Assembly (NCBI GenBank): GCA_027658995.1
Contig: JAQDQK010000022.1
Location: forward strand, 1-58,085
DNA from: Propionibacteriaceae bacterium AM104-82
Lineage (GTDB): Bacteria; Actinomycetota; Actinomycetes; Propionibacteriales; Propionibacteriaceae
Reading direction: 5' to 3'
DNA length: 58,085 nt
In this document: positions 1 to 8,299 of the stretch, one piece after another
Layout of the letters: each line of letters begins with the position of its first letter
Numbering within the stretch: the stretch's first letter is position 1
Notes under the pieces: generated by a model
Told to the model about the DNA's origin: nothing
Databases searched by the model: none
What the model saw: the letters and a program-made list of their open reading frames with translations, nothing else
Made by a program: the position numbers and the translations under genes

Positions 1-58
1 CACGACGCCCTCTCAGGAATCATGCGGTCTTGGAGTCAACCAAACCTTCGGCAGTCCC
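1..58. repeat. 58-bp terminal inverted repeat, left copy
   Basis: Bases 1-58 are the exact reverse complement of bases 58028-58085; identity stops at base 59. On this side the repeat replaces the 3' part of the SIR2-like gene. Two copies of one sequence facing outward at both ends fit a contig that runs into the same multicopy element (for example an insertion-sequence end) on each side. An assembly fold-back is also possible. No transposase can be read in so short a stretch. Confidence 0.8.
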
Positions 59-446
59 ACTCGTCTGGCAGAGCCAGCTTGAACGCGCACGAGTAATCAT
101 CCGCGGAACCGAACGGAACCATGCCGTTGCGGCCGTCGAAGTAGGCTGTCAACACCGAACGGACGTTCGGGTCATTAGCGTTTAGGTTCTGACGGATGAG
201 CCCGTGCCGCTCCGCGTACACCCGCAGTAGGAGGTCGTCGCGGACCTGGTTCGCGGTCCGCAAACCGGCCGACGCGCTCGCACCCGCGCCAAGGAGCCAT
301 GCGAACCGCCGAGGCTGAACAGCCCAGGCCCGCACGAAGTCTCCCTGATCTAGAGTATCCACGCTCAATGCTCGCACGGGGTCATGACCGATCCATGCCT
401 GACACGCACTGCCCGGACTTCGACGCGCCAGCAGCGCACTCAGCAT
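36..446 (-). pseudogene. SIR2-like (SIR2_2) protein, N-terminal fragment
   Basis: The frame encodes 136 residues with a glycine-rich NAD-binding motif of the SIR2 fold, LLGAGASASAG at about residues 51-61, followed by a region like the family's DGRNG..PFGSADDYS segment. Bacterial SIR2 proteins of this kind are often NADases or deacylases in anti-phage systems. The ORF stops at base 36, inside the inverted repeat at the window edge, so only the first third or less of a normal protein is present. The last residues before the stop (PDEWDCRRF) still resemble the family, so the exact breakpoint is uncertain. It lies 1 kb from a Wadjet operon, which supports a defence-island setting. The start is not certain; the first in-frame ATG is used. 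Confidence 0.6.
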
Positions 447-568
447 GTCAACTTCGAAATCGTTGACTCCGTCCTTGAGTTCGAACTACCGGCCCCACTG
501 TCGCCTCAAAAGGGTCCGCTGACTTCGCTTGTCCCTGGTCACCGCCAGCAGGCGTCCGTCCCGACCCC

Positions 569-949
569 CTAGATCAAGAGGCCTACCTCGACCAGCGCCG
601 CCCGCACAGCCTTGCGATCCACTCCCATCCTGCGGCCGATCGCTCGCATCGAGATGCCCGCCCGTGCTAAGCGGACGGCCTCGGCCTTCTCGTTGAGGCT
701 CAGGCCGGGCCGCCGACCCGGCACGTTGCGGCGACGGAGATGCGCGAACACTGTTGCGCGGTGGATGCCGTACCGGTCAGCCAACTCTTGGACCCCTGCT
801 CCGGCCAGGTAGTCACCCACCAGAGCATCGATCTCCGATGCCGTGAGGAAAGTTTGAGCCGTCTCGACAGTCCTTGCCACTGGCCCCCGATCATCCCTCG
901 GAGCAGCGTCCTGAGGTCGACGGGAGACCTCGTAGACTCCTCGCTTCAT
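569..949 (-). CDS. resolvase-type helix-turn-helix protein
   Basis: A 126-residue protein. Residues about 36-80 carry an HTH of the kind found at the C-terminus of serine resolvases (LTASEIDALVGDYLAG, then ELADRYGIHRATVFAHLRR), and residues about 85-125 carry a second HTH-like repeat (ISMRAIGRRMGVDRKAVRAAL). No catalytic resolvase domain is present, so it is either a stand-alone DNA-binding protein or the remnant of a recombinase. Such genes are common on actinobacterial integrative elements. It points away from the Wadjet operon and no clear ribosome-binding site precedes the ATG, so a later start is possible. The specific role is unknown. Confidence 0.6.
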   Translation of the reverse strand: MKRGVYEVSRRPQDAAPRDDRGPVARTVETAQTFLTASEIDALVGDYLAGAGVQELADRYGIHRATVFAHLRRRNVPGRRPGLSLNEKAEAVRLARAGISMRAIGRRMGVDRKAVRAALVEVGLLI

Positions 950-1014
950 GCGGTTGACAAGGGTTTTTGTCTTGGGGGTAATGTTGCCGAACGTGCTATC
1001 CAGGCACCCCGAAT

Positions 1015-1043
1015 CTGGCCCCAGCGTCCGACGCTGGGGCCAG
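1015..1043. terminator. perfect 13-bp-stem hairpin
   Basis: The stem arms 1015-1027 and 1031-1043 are perfectly complementary, with a 3-nt loop. On the plus strand the hairpin is followed by AACTATTTTC, a weak T-tract. There is no obvious plus-strand gene upstream for it to terminate, so it may be left over from a lost gene or may shield the jet operon from upstream transcription. Confidence 0.5.
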
Positions 1044-1194
1044 AACTATTTTCTCGTCCCTTCCCGGGTGAGAGCCGGTTTGGCTTGGTGCGCAATGGTG
1101 GTTCTCATGCCGGAGGCGGCCTGATTTTCTGGACCTCGGCGGCCAGTGCGGCGCCCCTGCGCGTCGTCCAACGGTGCGACACAGTCAAGAAGCC

Positions 1195-1413
1195 TCACGA
1201 GTTCAGGCTCTGGCCATCAATAACGGCCAGCTGCATCTCGATCTCGTAGGTCTCTCTCGCTGCGCTCTGCCCACCGTCGTTCACCGGCGTCCAGGTCAGG
1301 CAGGAGGCGTAGTGACTCTGGAAGGCCACGATCCGCTCGTCGATGCGTACCGGTTCCGTGAGATAGCCGATGTTCTCTGACCGGAAGCTGCTCGCCACCC
1401 TGCGGCCGAGCAC
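1195..1413 (-). CDS. possible gene fragment, unknown function
   Basis: A 72-residue frame whose composition looks protein-like (RSENIGYLTEPVRIDERI, then HYASCLTWTPV and AARETYEIEMQ), in contrast to the Arg/Pro/Ala-rich frames typical of non-coding high-GC DNA. The frame stays open for about 15 codons upstream before an in-frame TAG. No domain is recognised and no ribosome-binding site precedes a start. It may be the tail of a decayed accessory gene next to the Wadjet operon. Confidence 0.25.
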   Translation of the reverse strand: MLGRRVASSFRSENIGYLTEPVRIDERIVAFQSHYASCLTWTPVNDGGQSAARETYEIEMQLAVIDGQSLNS

Positions 1414-1497
1414 ATCGGCTGTATCGATCGGCTGGCCGTCAGCCGACAGCGAAGGGGCCTAGAATGCTGAGACCCAGCGAGAAGGAGTATGGAGGCG

Positions 1498-2997
1498 ATG
1501 GTGGACGTCTCAGCGCCATCCCCGTGGCAGCTGCTCTCCTTGCCGGGCACGCTGGCCGCCGCTTCCTATCTCGCCGGTCCGTTGGCTAAGCAGTACCGCC
1601 TCATCGTCGACATCCTCGACGACGAGCGCACGCACTCGCTCACAGGGGTCGGCCACGACGAACTCGAGGCCCTGGTTCGCGGACGCCTGCCCGACGACGA
1701 TGCTCGCAACCTCCTCGTCGATCTTGACCTCAACGCCCGAATGCGGCAACTCGTCGACTGGGGCACCTGCGAGTCCTGGCAGGACCGAGCCGAATCCCAG
1801 CAGGACTTCCTCCGCAACCGTCATCGCTACCAACTGACCGAGGCAGGCTCGTCGCTCAACGCGGCAGCCCGGCGCATCGACGCCGACCTCGGCAGCACCT
1901 CCACGGCTGTGCTGCTGGCGCCCGCCACCATCGTCGAGCGGATCGCCGCAACCCTCAGCGCACTCGATGGCGACTCGCCCGCCCGCGCCAGTCAGGAGTT
2001 CGCGCAGGTCCAGACTACGCTGGACGCGATGGGCATGGCAGCCTCGGACTGGCAGTCAAGGCTGGCCGCAGCACTGGGCGGGACACCCACGGAGCAGAAG
2101 ATCTCCCGGCTCCTGGAGACGATCCTGGCCTACGTCGAGGCCTGGGGTTCAGGAGTCGACGCATGGACGGGCGACATCCGCGCGGGTCTGCCGCGCCTCC
2201 AGGCGCTTCCGGACGGCACGTGGCGTGCGATGGCCCTCGCCCGGCTTGGCGCCGAGGCTCCGGAAGCCACGCTGAGCGACGCGGTGGACGAGATGCGCAC
2301 GGCGGTCGGGACGCTCAGCACGTGGTTCGCGGGCGAGCGACCGCAGGCGCATCGGCTGCGGCTCCAGATCCGCGATGCGGTGACCCCGGTGCTCCGAGGC
2401 CACCGCGCGCTGCTGGCGGTCGGCGGCACGGTCTCCCGGAAGGCCGACCTACTCCGGCTAGCCACTGCCATCGAGCGGGCCCAGGGCGACGAGGACGCCT
2501 GGCGTCTATGGTGCGCGGCGACCGGGCTCTACTCCGCGAGGCACACCACTTGGGAAACCCCTGACGTCACCGCTGGGCCACAGACTTCGACCTGGGACGC
2601 ACCACCGGCCCCCATCTCGCGCCGACTCCGCACCCAGGGGGCCCGCGCACTTTCGGGACGCGCCACCCGGATCGTCGACACCTCCGCGGCGAGGGCCGAG
2701 GCCCGGCGGCTGGCGGCCCGCACGCAGGCCGATCTTGAGCGGGCCGCGGCCGCGCTGACCGCCCGCTCGGGCACCCCGCTCAGCACCTGGGACGCGCTCA
2801 GCTCCACCGAAGTGGAGTTGCTGCTCGAACTCATCTCCGCCGCGCGCAACGACCGGGCCGCCGACGGCACCAGCACCGGGTGGAGCGCGGACGGACGCTG
2901 GCGCCTGGCGCTCACGCCCCGGCCTGGCTCGGCCGTGCTCTCGACTCCGGACGGCCGGCTCGTCCTGCCGGACGCCGACGTGGAGTTCGGCGCATGA
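1498..2997 (+). CDS. jetA: Wadjet type II protein JetA (DUF2397/TIGR02677)
   Basis: About 499 residues, first gene of a four-gene operon. It is the kleisin-like (MukF-like) subunit of a Wadjet SMC complex that cleaves circular plasmid DNA. Recognition rests on family features: an N-terminal winged-helix-like region, a long helical middle, and the block DAWRLWCAATGLYSARH followed by a Trp/Pro-rich stretch typical of TIGR02677, plus gene order. ATG at 1489 lies only 1 nt from the AAGGAG at 1482-1487; ATG 1498 is about 10 nt from it and is preferred, giving a protein three residues shorter. The stop overlaps the jetB start (ATGA). The function comes from known Wadjet systems, not from a catalytic motif seen here. 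Confidence 0.85.
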   Translation: MVDVSAPSPWQLLSLPGTLAAASYLAGPLAKQYRLIVDILDDERTHSLTGVGHDELEALVRGRLPDDDARNLLVDLDLNARMRQLVDWGTCESWQDRAESQQDFLRNRHRYQLTEAGSSLNAAARRIDADLGSTSTAVLLAPATIVERIAATLSALDGDSPARASQEFAQVQTTLDAMGMAASDWQSRLAAALGGTPTEQKISRLLETILAYVEAWGSGVDAWTGDIRAGLPRLQALPDGTWRAMALARLGAEAPEATLSDAVDEMRTAVGTLSTWFAGERPQAHRLRLQIRDAVTPVLRGHRALLAVGGTVSRKADLLRLATAIERAQGDEDAWRLWCAATGLYSARHTTWETPDVTAGPQTSTWDAPPAPISRRLRTQGARALSGRATRIVDTSAARAEARRLAARTQADLERAAAALTARSGTPLSTWDALSSTEVELLLELISAARNDRAADGTSTGWSADGRWRLALTPRPGSAVLSTPDGRLVLPDADVEFGA

Positions 2998-4148
2998 CCG
3001 AATCAATGCAGCGCGCCGATGACGCCGACAAGCAGCGCGCCCTGCTCGGTCTGCTCGCCTCCCAGGTGGTGACGCCCTGGTCGCACCCGATCCTCTATCC
3101 CCTCGTGCACCGGCATGCGTCCACCCTGACCACCTGGTGTACCAGGCTTGGCTACCGGCTCGTCCACCTCGACCGCTGCTATCGGCTCCGAAGGGTACCG
3201 ATCGACGGTGCGGTCGCGATTCCCGACGGCGACCCGCCGCGACGCAACGTCTTGTTGCTGACCCTGTACGCGGCGGCCTGCCTCGACGATCACCGCGAAG
3301 ACACCATCACGCTGCAAGAGCTGTCCGATGTGGTCCGGCTGGCCACCGCCGGCTTCTCCGGCTGGCCCTACGACCCCAACCTGCGCCCGCATCGGCAGGG
3401 CCTGATAGCCGCCGTCGAGTTGCTCACCTGCCACGGGGTGCTGGAGCCGCGCACCGACGAGCAGTTGGTCGAGGGGTGGGAACGCTCGGGCGAAGGCATC
3501 GGTGCTGGCTACGTCCTCCACCGGGACGCGCTGATGCTGCTGATCGACACCGGCGACGTCGACATGGCCCTCGCACGTCGGTCGGCCTCCGGCGAGGACA
3601 CCCGCGGGGTAGAGCTGCTGCGCGCGCTGATCGAGACTCAGGCGATCCTGGTCGACGAACTGCCCGAGGAATCGCGCGCGTACCTCGTTGGGCAACGAGC
3701 CCGACTCGCTGCCCGCGCCGAGGAGATGACCGGGGGCTCCGTTGAGATCCGCAGCGACGCCATCACCCTCGTCCTGCCTGCCGACCGCGACCTACCCGAC
3801 GCCCTCCAGCTCGACTTCCCGACCGCGACCGCCGTGGACTGGGCATCACTGCACCTCCTGGACGGTGTGGCCCGGGTGGGTGCCGGGTCGCTCCACCGCT
3901 GCGCCGCCGACAAGGTGCGCCTGCTCGCCGCCGACCTTCACACCACCAGCGGACGATTCCTCACCAGGGCGCTCCAGGAGTCTCCCGCGGCGGTACAGTC
4001 GGCAGCCGAGGCCCGATTGACCGGCCTGGGCCTATTGCGCATCGACTCAAACGGCGACTGGCAGCTCACCCCGCTGGCAGGCCGCTTCCGTGATGCCGAG
4101 CTCTCTCACCCCACGCCCGCCGATACCCTCTTTCCGGAGGAGCCATGA
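2994..4148 (+). CDS. jetB: Wadjet type II protein JetB (DUF2398/TIGR02678)
   Basis: 384 residues, the MukE-like winged-helix subunit that bridges JetA and the JetC SMC. The N-terminus (KQRALLGLLASQVVTPW, then RHASTLTTWCTRLGYRL) and the block of short hydrophobic helices with NVLLLTLYAAACL match the TIGR02678/DUF2398 family, whose usual length is about 380. The start is the ATG in the ATGA overlap with the jetA stop, which implies translational coupling; an upstream in-frame extension would overlap jetA by more than 100 nt and was rejected. The stop overlaps jetC by 4 nt. Confidence 0.85.
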   Translation: MTESMQRADDADKQRALLGLLASQVVTPWSHPILYPLVHRHASTLTTWCTRLGYRLVHLDRCYRLRRVPIDGAVAIPDGDPPRRNVLLLTLYAAACLDDHREDTITLQELSDVVRLATAGFSGWPYDPNLRPHRQGLIAAVELLTCHGVLEPRTDEQLVEGWERSGEGIGAGYVLHRDALMLLIDTGDVDMALARRSASGEDTRGVELLRALIETQAILVDELPEESRAYLVGQRARLAARAEEMTGGSVEIRSDAITLVLPADRDLPDALQLDFPTATAVDWASLHLLDGVARVGAGSLHRCAADKVRLLAADLHTTSGRFLTRALQESPAAVQSAAEARLTGLGLLRIDSNGDWQLTPLAGRFRDAELSHPTPADTLFPEEP

Positions 4149-7100
4149 GAACGGACGACGAGCTTCGCGCCTGGCGCGACGCCGCCCAGGCCGGCGCCCT
4201 GCCCACACCCCACCGCACTCGCTGGCAGGCACTCCGCGCCGGGGTGGTCAACCTGTGGGAGTTCGAGGCCGCCGAATACTGGTACGCCGACGGCTGGGTG
4301 CAGCTGATGGGCCGCAACGAGACCGGCAAGTCCTCCCTGATGGCGCTCACCACACTCATTCCATGGCTCGCGGACACCTCCAGCGACAAGATCGACACCC
4401 TCGGCCGCTCGGGCAAACAGTTCGCCTACTACGTCCGGCCGACCGGTGTGGACGGCGACCGGCGTGACGCCTCCGCTTCCTTCTTTCACGGCTGGCTGTG
4501 GGTCGAGTACGGACGAGTGACCGACGCCGGTCCGCAGTTCTACACGACGCTGCTGTACTCCTCGGCGCGCACCGGGAATCAGAAGGTCAACCTGGAGTGG
4601 TGCACCAGCGAGGGCTCCCGAGTCCGCGAGGCGCTGCGCCTGGCGGTTGGCCACAACGTCATCCCGCCGAAGGCCATCGAGGTACCGGGCTTCCACCCCC
4701 ACGCCACGGCGCAGCTGTACAAGACAGCGGTCGCGGAGCGGCTGCTGGGCGCGACCGTCGACAAGCTGGAGATCATCGGCAAGATCCTCAAGGTCACCCG
4801 CACGCCGAAGCTGGGGGCACAACTCGACGTCCGGTTCGTGACCGAGCACCTGCGCGACTCGCTGCCGGAGTTGCGCCAAGGCGAGATCGACCAGTTGGCG
4901 CAGGGCTGGGATCAGCTCGACCAGATCCGCGGCGACCTCGAGCGGGCCCGGGAGGCGGCCACCCTGGTGGCCCGCCTCGCCGGGCGGTGGTGGCGGCCGT
5001 GGCTGGGCGCCAAGCTCCGGCTCGACGCCGACGACGCTGCGGCCCAACGCACCAACTTCGACCGCGTGACCCGCGAGGAGGAGGCGGCAAAGAAGACTCT
5101 TGCCGAAGCGCAGGACGCCGATGACGACCTCCAGCACCGCGCCGAGGTCGCTTCACTGGCTTCCGACTCCGCGGCGGCAGCGGCCGACCAGCTGCGTGAA
5201 TCAGCCGCCTACAAGGAAGCGAGTTCCCGAATCGAGAACGCCCGCCGGGTGGAGGACGACCTGTCGCGCGTCCAGGACGTGGTGGCGACAGCCGAGCGCG
5301 AGGCGGCGCGCGCCGGGACGCGGCTCGCCGACGCGGAGCAGACCGAGCGCGCCGAGGCCGGGCGCGCCGAGGAGGCGCGGCAGCGGGTGGCCCAGGCCAC
5401 CGATGAGGTGCGCCGGAGCGCCGGTGTCGCGGGTGTCCCGATCACCGACGGGCCTGTGGACGGCGACCGGCTCCGGCAGCACACCGAGCAGCGTCGGCAG
5501 ACTGCCGAGCGTGCGCTCGCGCTGCTCCGCGTGGCGGCGGACGCACAGGCCGCCGCGATCCAGCAGGAGGCGCTCGCGGGGGCCGACCAAGCCAGCACGG
5601 ACGAGGCGACGGCCAACGCAGAGGCCGCCTGGGCCGCCGCGGAGTCCGAGCACGACGCCCTCGCCACCCGGATCGACGCCTGGTCGACCGCGGCGCCACA
5701 GCCCGCGCCCCGCGCGGTGGCGTGGATCGACGCGCTGCCACGCACCACAGAAGAACTGGTCGGCCCGTCCCTCGTTGACGTCATCCGGACGGAGTGGCAC
5801 GAGCCGCTCCGCGACGAAGCTGAGGCAAGGCGCAGCACCGCCGCGGCCGCGGAGAAGTCGGCGCTCGCCGAGGTCGCCCGGATCCGGGGTGAGATCGGCG
5901 AACTCGAGCACGCGGGGGTCATGCCGCCGGCAACGCCCACGCTATGGCGGCGGCGCCCCCGAGCCGATGTGCCGGGCGCGCCGCTCTGGCGGCTGCTGAA
6001 CCCGTTGCCCGGGGCGTCAGAGATTGAGCTCGCCCACGTCGAGGCGGCGCTGGCGGCTGCCGGGTTGCTGGACGCGTGGGTCGAGCCGGGCGGCGTCCGC
6101 GGTCTGGACACGTTCGCCGTCGCACCGGACGACCCGGGCGACTGCCGTCGGCTCTCCGCCCTGTTGCGGGTAGCCGACGACGCTGGCGCGCTGGGGTCCA
6201 TCGCCGAGGCCGTGCTCGACGGTGTGGCCCTCCGGGGCGATGGCGAACCCCTCCCCCGCGCCGGCACCGCGGTCGCCGTCGACGGACGGTGGCGCAACTC
6301 AGCGCTGGAGGGTGCGGCGGCCCCGACCCACGAGACGGCCGAATGGCTGGGTGAGGCGGCGCGTGAGGCGCAGCGCAGCCGCCGGTTGGCTGAACTCACG
6401 GCCCAGGCCGAGGCGGCGGAAGCCCAGGCCGCTGCTCACCACAGAGCCCACACCGACGCCCAGACCGACCTCGAAACCCTGGCCGCAGCGCTCCGGCGGG
6501 CGCCATCGGACGCGCAACTGCGCCAGCTGCTCGGTCAAGCGGCGACGCTCGACGGCGTGGCCGACGACGCACGGGCACGCGCGGCGAAGAGCCTGGAAAA
6601 GGCGCTGGACTCCCGCTCCGCGGCAGACACCCGGCAAGCCGAAGCGCTGCGCTTCGCCAACGAGAACCGGCTCCCGGCGACCCGGGAGTCGCTCGATGAG
6701 GTGATCGATGCCGTCCGCGAACTGCTCGTAGCGCTGCGAACACTGCGAGCCGAGGAGCACGCCGCCATCGCCGCCGAGGAGCAGGCCGACCGGGCTCGCG
6801 CGGCACTCACCGACCAACGAGCCGACCAGAAGGAAGCCGAGACCGACCTCGCTGCCGCGGAGCGAGCGCTGAGCGTGGCGAGAGCGAAGGTCGAGGCGAT
6901 GCGCGCGGCGATCGACGCCAACGACGAGGACGTGCTCGGCAAGCTGCAAGACCTGCGGCGGGAAGCGAATGCCGCCGGCGAGGAAGCCCGCCGACTCCAG
7001 GCCGAGCGCATCACCCTGTCGGCCACCCTCGGCGCCGCCGAGGAACACCTGCGCAACGTCGAGGAGCAGCGCAAGGTCGCGACCGAGGAGCGGGACCGTG

Positions 7101-8299
7101 CCTACCGGCGGTTCCGGTCCCTGATCGACCGCGGAGTCACTGACGACCTGGACCTGACGCTGCCCGAACCCCACTCGTCCAGCATCGAGAACGTCCGGGC
7201 GCAGGTTGCAGAGGTGCGACGCACCATCTCCCCCGGGCGGCAATGGCGAGACGGAGACCCCGAAGCGAATGCCGCCGTGCTCCAGCGACTGCGCTCCCAA
7301 CTTGAGTCGGAAGCACGCGAAGCCCGGGCAGAACTTGAGCAGGGTGGCCGCTCGCTGCAGCTCGAACCCGTCGACGATCTCGTCCGCATCGACATCACCG
7401 TCAACTCCAACGGGACGACGCAGCCGCTGCGCGAGGCCGTCGTCACCCTCGACGGCATCGTCGGCGCACTCAGCGACGCCTACGACGCGCGCGTTCAGCA
7501 GACCCTCGACGACCTGCTGGGCTCGACCTTCCTGGAACACATGCGCGATCGGATCGGACGCACCGATCAACTCATCCACGACATCAACGCGGTGTTGCAT
7601 CAGCACGCCACCACCACCAGCGACACCTCGCTGCGCATCCGCCTGGAGCCCGGCCAGAACAAGGCAGTCCTGGATACGTTCCGCCGCGAGGGCGCGCTGC
7701 TCGACCCCGACGTCGCCGGCCAGGTCCGTGAGTTCCTGCGGAACCGGGTGGACGAGGCCAAGCGCCAGTCCACCGACGAGGGCCAGGCGGACTGGCGCGA
7801 CGCGCTGGCCCGCCAGCTGGACTACCGCGCCTGGTACGAGATCCACCTGGAGCGCCGGGTCGGCAAGGGCGGCGGCTGGGGCGTGCTGAACAGGCGCAGC
7901 TTCGCGGCAATGTCCGGCGGCGCCCGCGCGGTGATGCTGATGCTGCCGCTCATCGCCACCCTCGCCGCGCTCTACCAGGACATCCCCGACGCACCGCGTC
8001 CGCTCTGGCTCGACGAGGCCTTCGACGGGCTCGACGTCGCGAACCGCTCGATGGTGATGGACCTGCTGCGTGAGTTCGACCTCGACGTGCTGCTCGCCGG
8101 GCCAGGCCGGCTGGTCAACGTCAAAGTGGTGCCGACGGCGGCCATCTACCAGGTCGTCCGTGCCCCGGCTCCCATCCCGGGCGCGGATCTCACCCTCGAG
8201 CTGTGGGCGGGCGGAACCCTGGAAGCGATCGACCTGCCACTCTCATGGCTCGACGGCCCTACCCCCGAGCTACACACCGACCAGGACCAGCTGGTGTGA
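4145..8299 (+). CDS. jetC: Wadjet type II SMC ATPase JetC (TIGR02680)
   Basis: 1384 residues, the SMC/MukB-like motor that extrudes DNA loops in Wadjet. The Walker A motif GRNETGKSS is at residues 56-64. Two long Ala/Glu/Arg-rich coiled-coil arms run from about 270 to 590 and 710 to 1000, separated by a hinge-like globular region near 600-700. The ABC signature AMSGGARAV is near residue 1255 and the Walker B segment LWLDEAFDGLD is near 1285. All nucleotide-binding motifs look intact, so the ATPase should be active. AGGAGC sits just before the ATG, which overlaps the jetB stop by 4 nt. Coding continues into jetD with another 4-nt overlap. Confidence 0.93.
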   Translation: MRTDDELRAWRDAAQAGALPTPHRTRWQALRAGVVNLWEFEAAEYWYADGWVQLMGRNETGKSSLMALTTLIPWLADTSSDKIDTLGRSGKQFAYYVRPTGVDGDRRDASASFFHGWLWVEYGRVTDAGPQFYTTLLYSSARTGNQKVNLEWCTSEGSRVREALRLAVGHNVIPPKAIEVPGFHPHATAQLYKTAVAERLLGATVDKLEIIGKILKVTRTPKLGAQLDVRFVTEHLRDSLPELRQGEIDQLAQGWDQLDQIRGDLERAREAATLVARLAGRWWRPWLGAKLRLDADDAAAQRTNFDRVTREEEAAKKTLAEAQDADDDLQHRAEVASLASDSAAAAADQLRESAAYKEASSRIENARRVEDDLSRVQDVVATAEREAARAGTRLADAEQTERAEAGRAEEARQRVAQATDEVRRSAGVAGVPITDGPVDGDRLRQHTEQRRQTAERALALLRVAADAQAAAIQQEALAGADQASTDEATANAEAAWAAAESEHDALATRIDAWSTAAPQPAPRAVAWIDALPRTTEELVGPSLVDVIRTEWHEPLRDEAEARRSTAAAAEKSALAEVARIRGEIGELEHAGVMPPATPTLWRRRPRADVPGAPLWRLLNPLPGASEIELAHVEAALAAAGLLDAWVEPGGVRGLDTFAVAPDDPGDCRRLSALLRVADDAGALGSIAEAVLDGVALRGDGEPLPRAGTAVAVDGRWRNSALEGAAAPTHETAEWLGEAAREAQRSRRLAELTAQAEAAEAQAAAHHRAHTDAQTDLETLAAALRRAPSDAQLRQLLGQAATLDGVADDARARAAKSLEKALDSRSAADTRQAEALRFANENRLPATRESLDEVIDAVRELLVALRTLRAEEHAAIAAEEQADRARAALTDQRADQKEAETDLAAAERALSVARAKVEAMRAAIDANDEDVLGKLQDLRREANAAGEEARRLQAERITLSATLGAAEEHLRNVEEQRKVATEERDRAYRRFRSLIDRGVTDDLDLTLPEPHSSSIENVRAQVAEVRRTISPGRQWRDGDPEANAAVLQRLRSQLESEAREARAELEQGGRSLQLEPVDDLVRIDITVNSNGTTQPLREAVVTLDGIVGALSDAYDARVQQTLDDLLGSTFLEHMRDRIGRTDQLIHDINAVLHQHATTTSDTSLRIRLEPGQNKAVLDTFRREGALLDPDVAGQVREFLRNRVDEAKRQSTDEGQADWRDALARQLDYRAWYEIHLERRVGKGGGWGVLNRRSFAAMSGGARAVMLMLPLIATLAALYQDIPDAPRPLWLDEAFDGLDVANRSMVMDLLREFDLDVLLAGPGRLVNVKVVPTAAIYQVVRAPAPIPGADLTLELWAGGTLEAIDLPLSWLDGPTPELHTDQDQLV

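Larger units (their letters stand above)
950..1497. other. intergenic region upstream of the Wadjet operon
   Basis: About 550 bp without a convincing intact gene. It holds a perfect hairpin (1015-1043), a possible minus-strand gene fragment (1195-1413) and, at 1460-1465, a TAGAAT hexamer that could be the -10 element for jetA (37 bp before its start). No good -35 hexamer was seen. The segment looks like degraded accessory DNA. Confidence 0.5.

Noticed and set aside
953..985. Plus-strand promoter TTGACA with TAATGT
   Set aside because: The spacer is 19 bp and no plus-strand gene follows for 500 bp.
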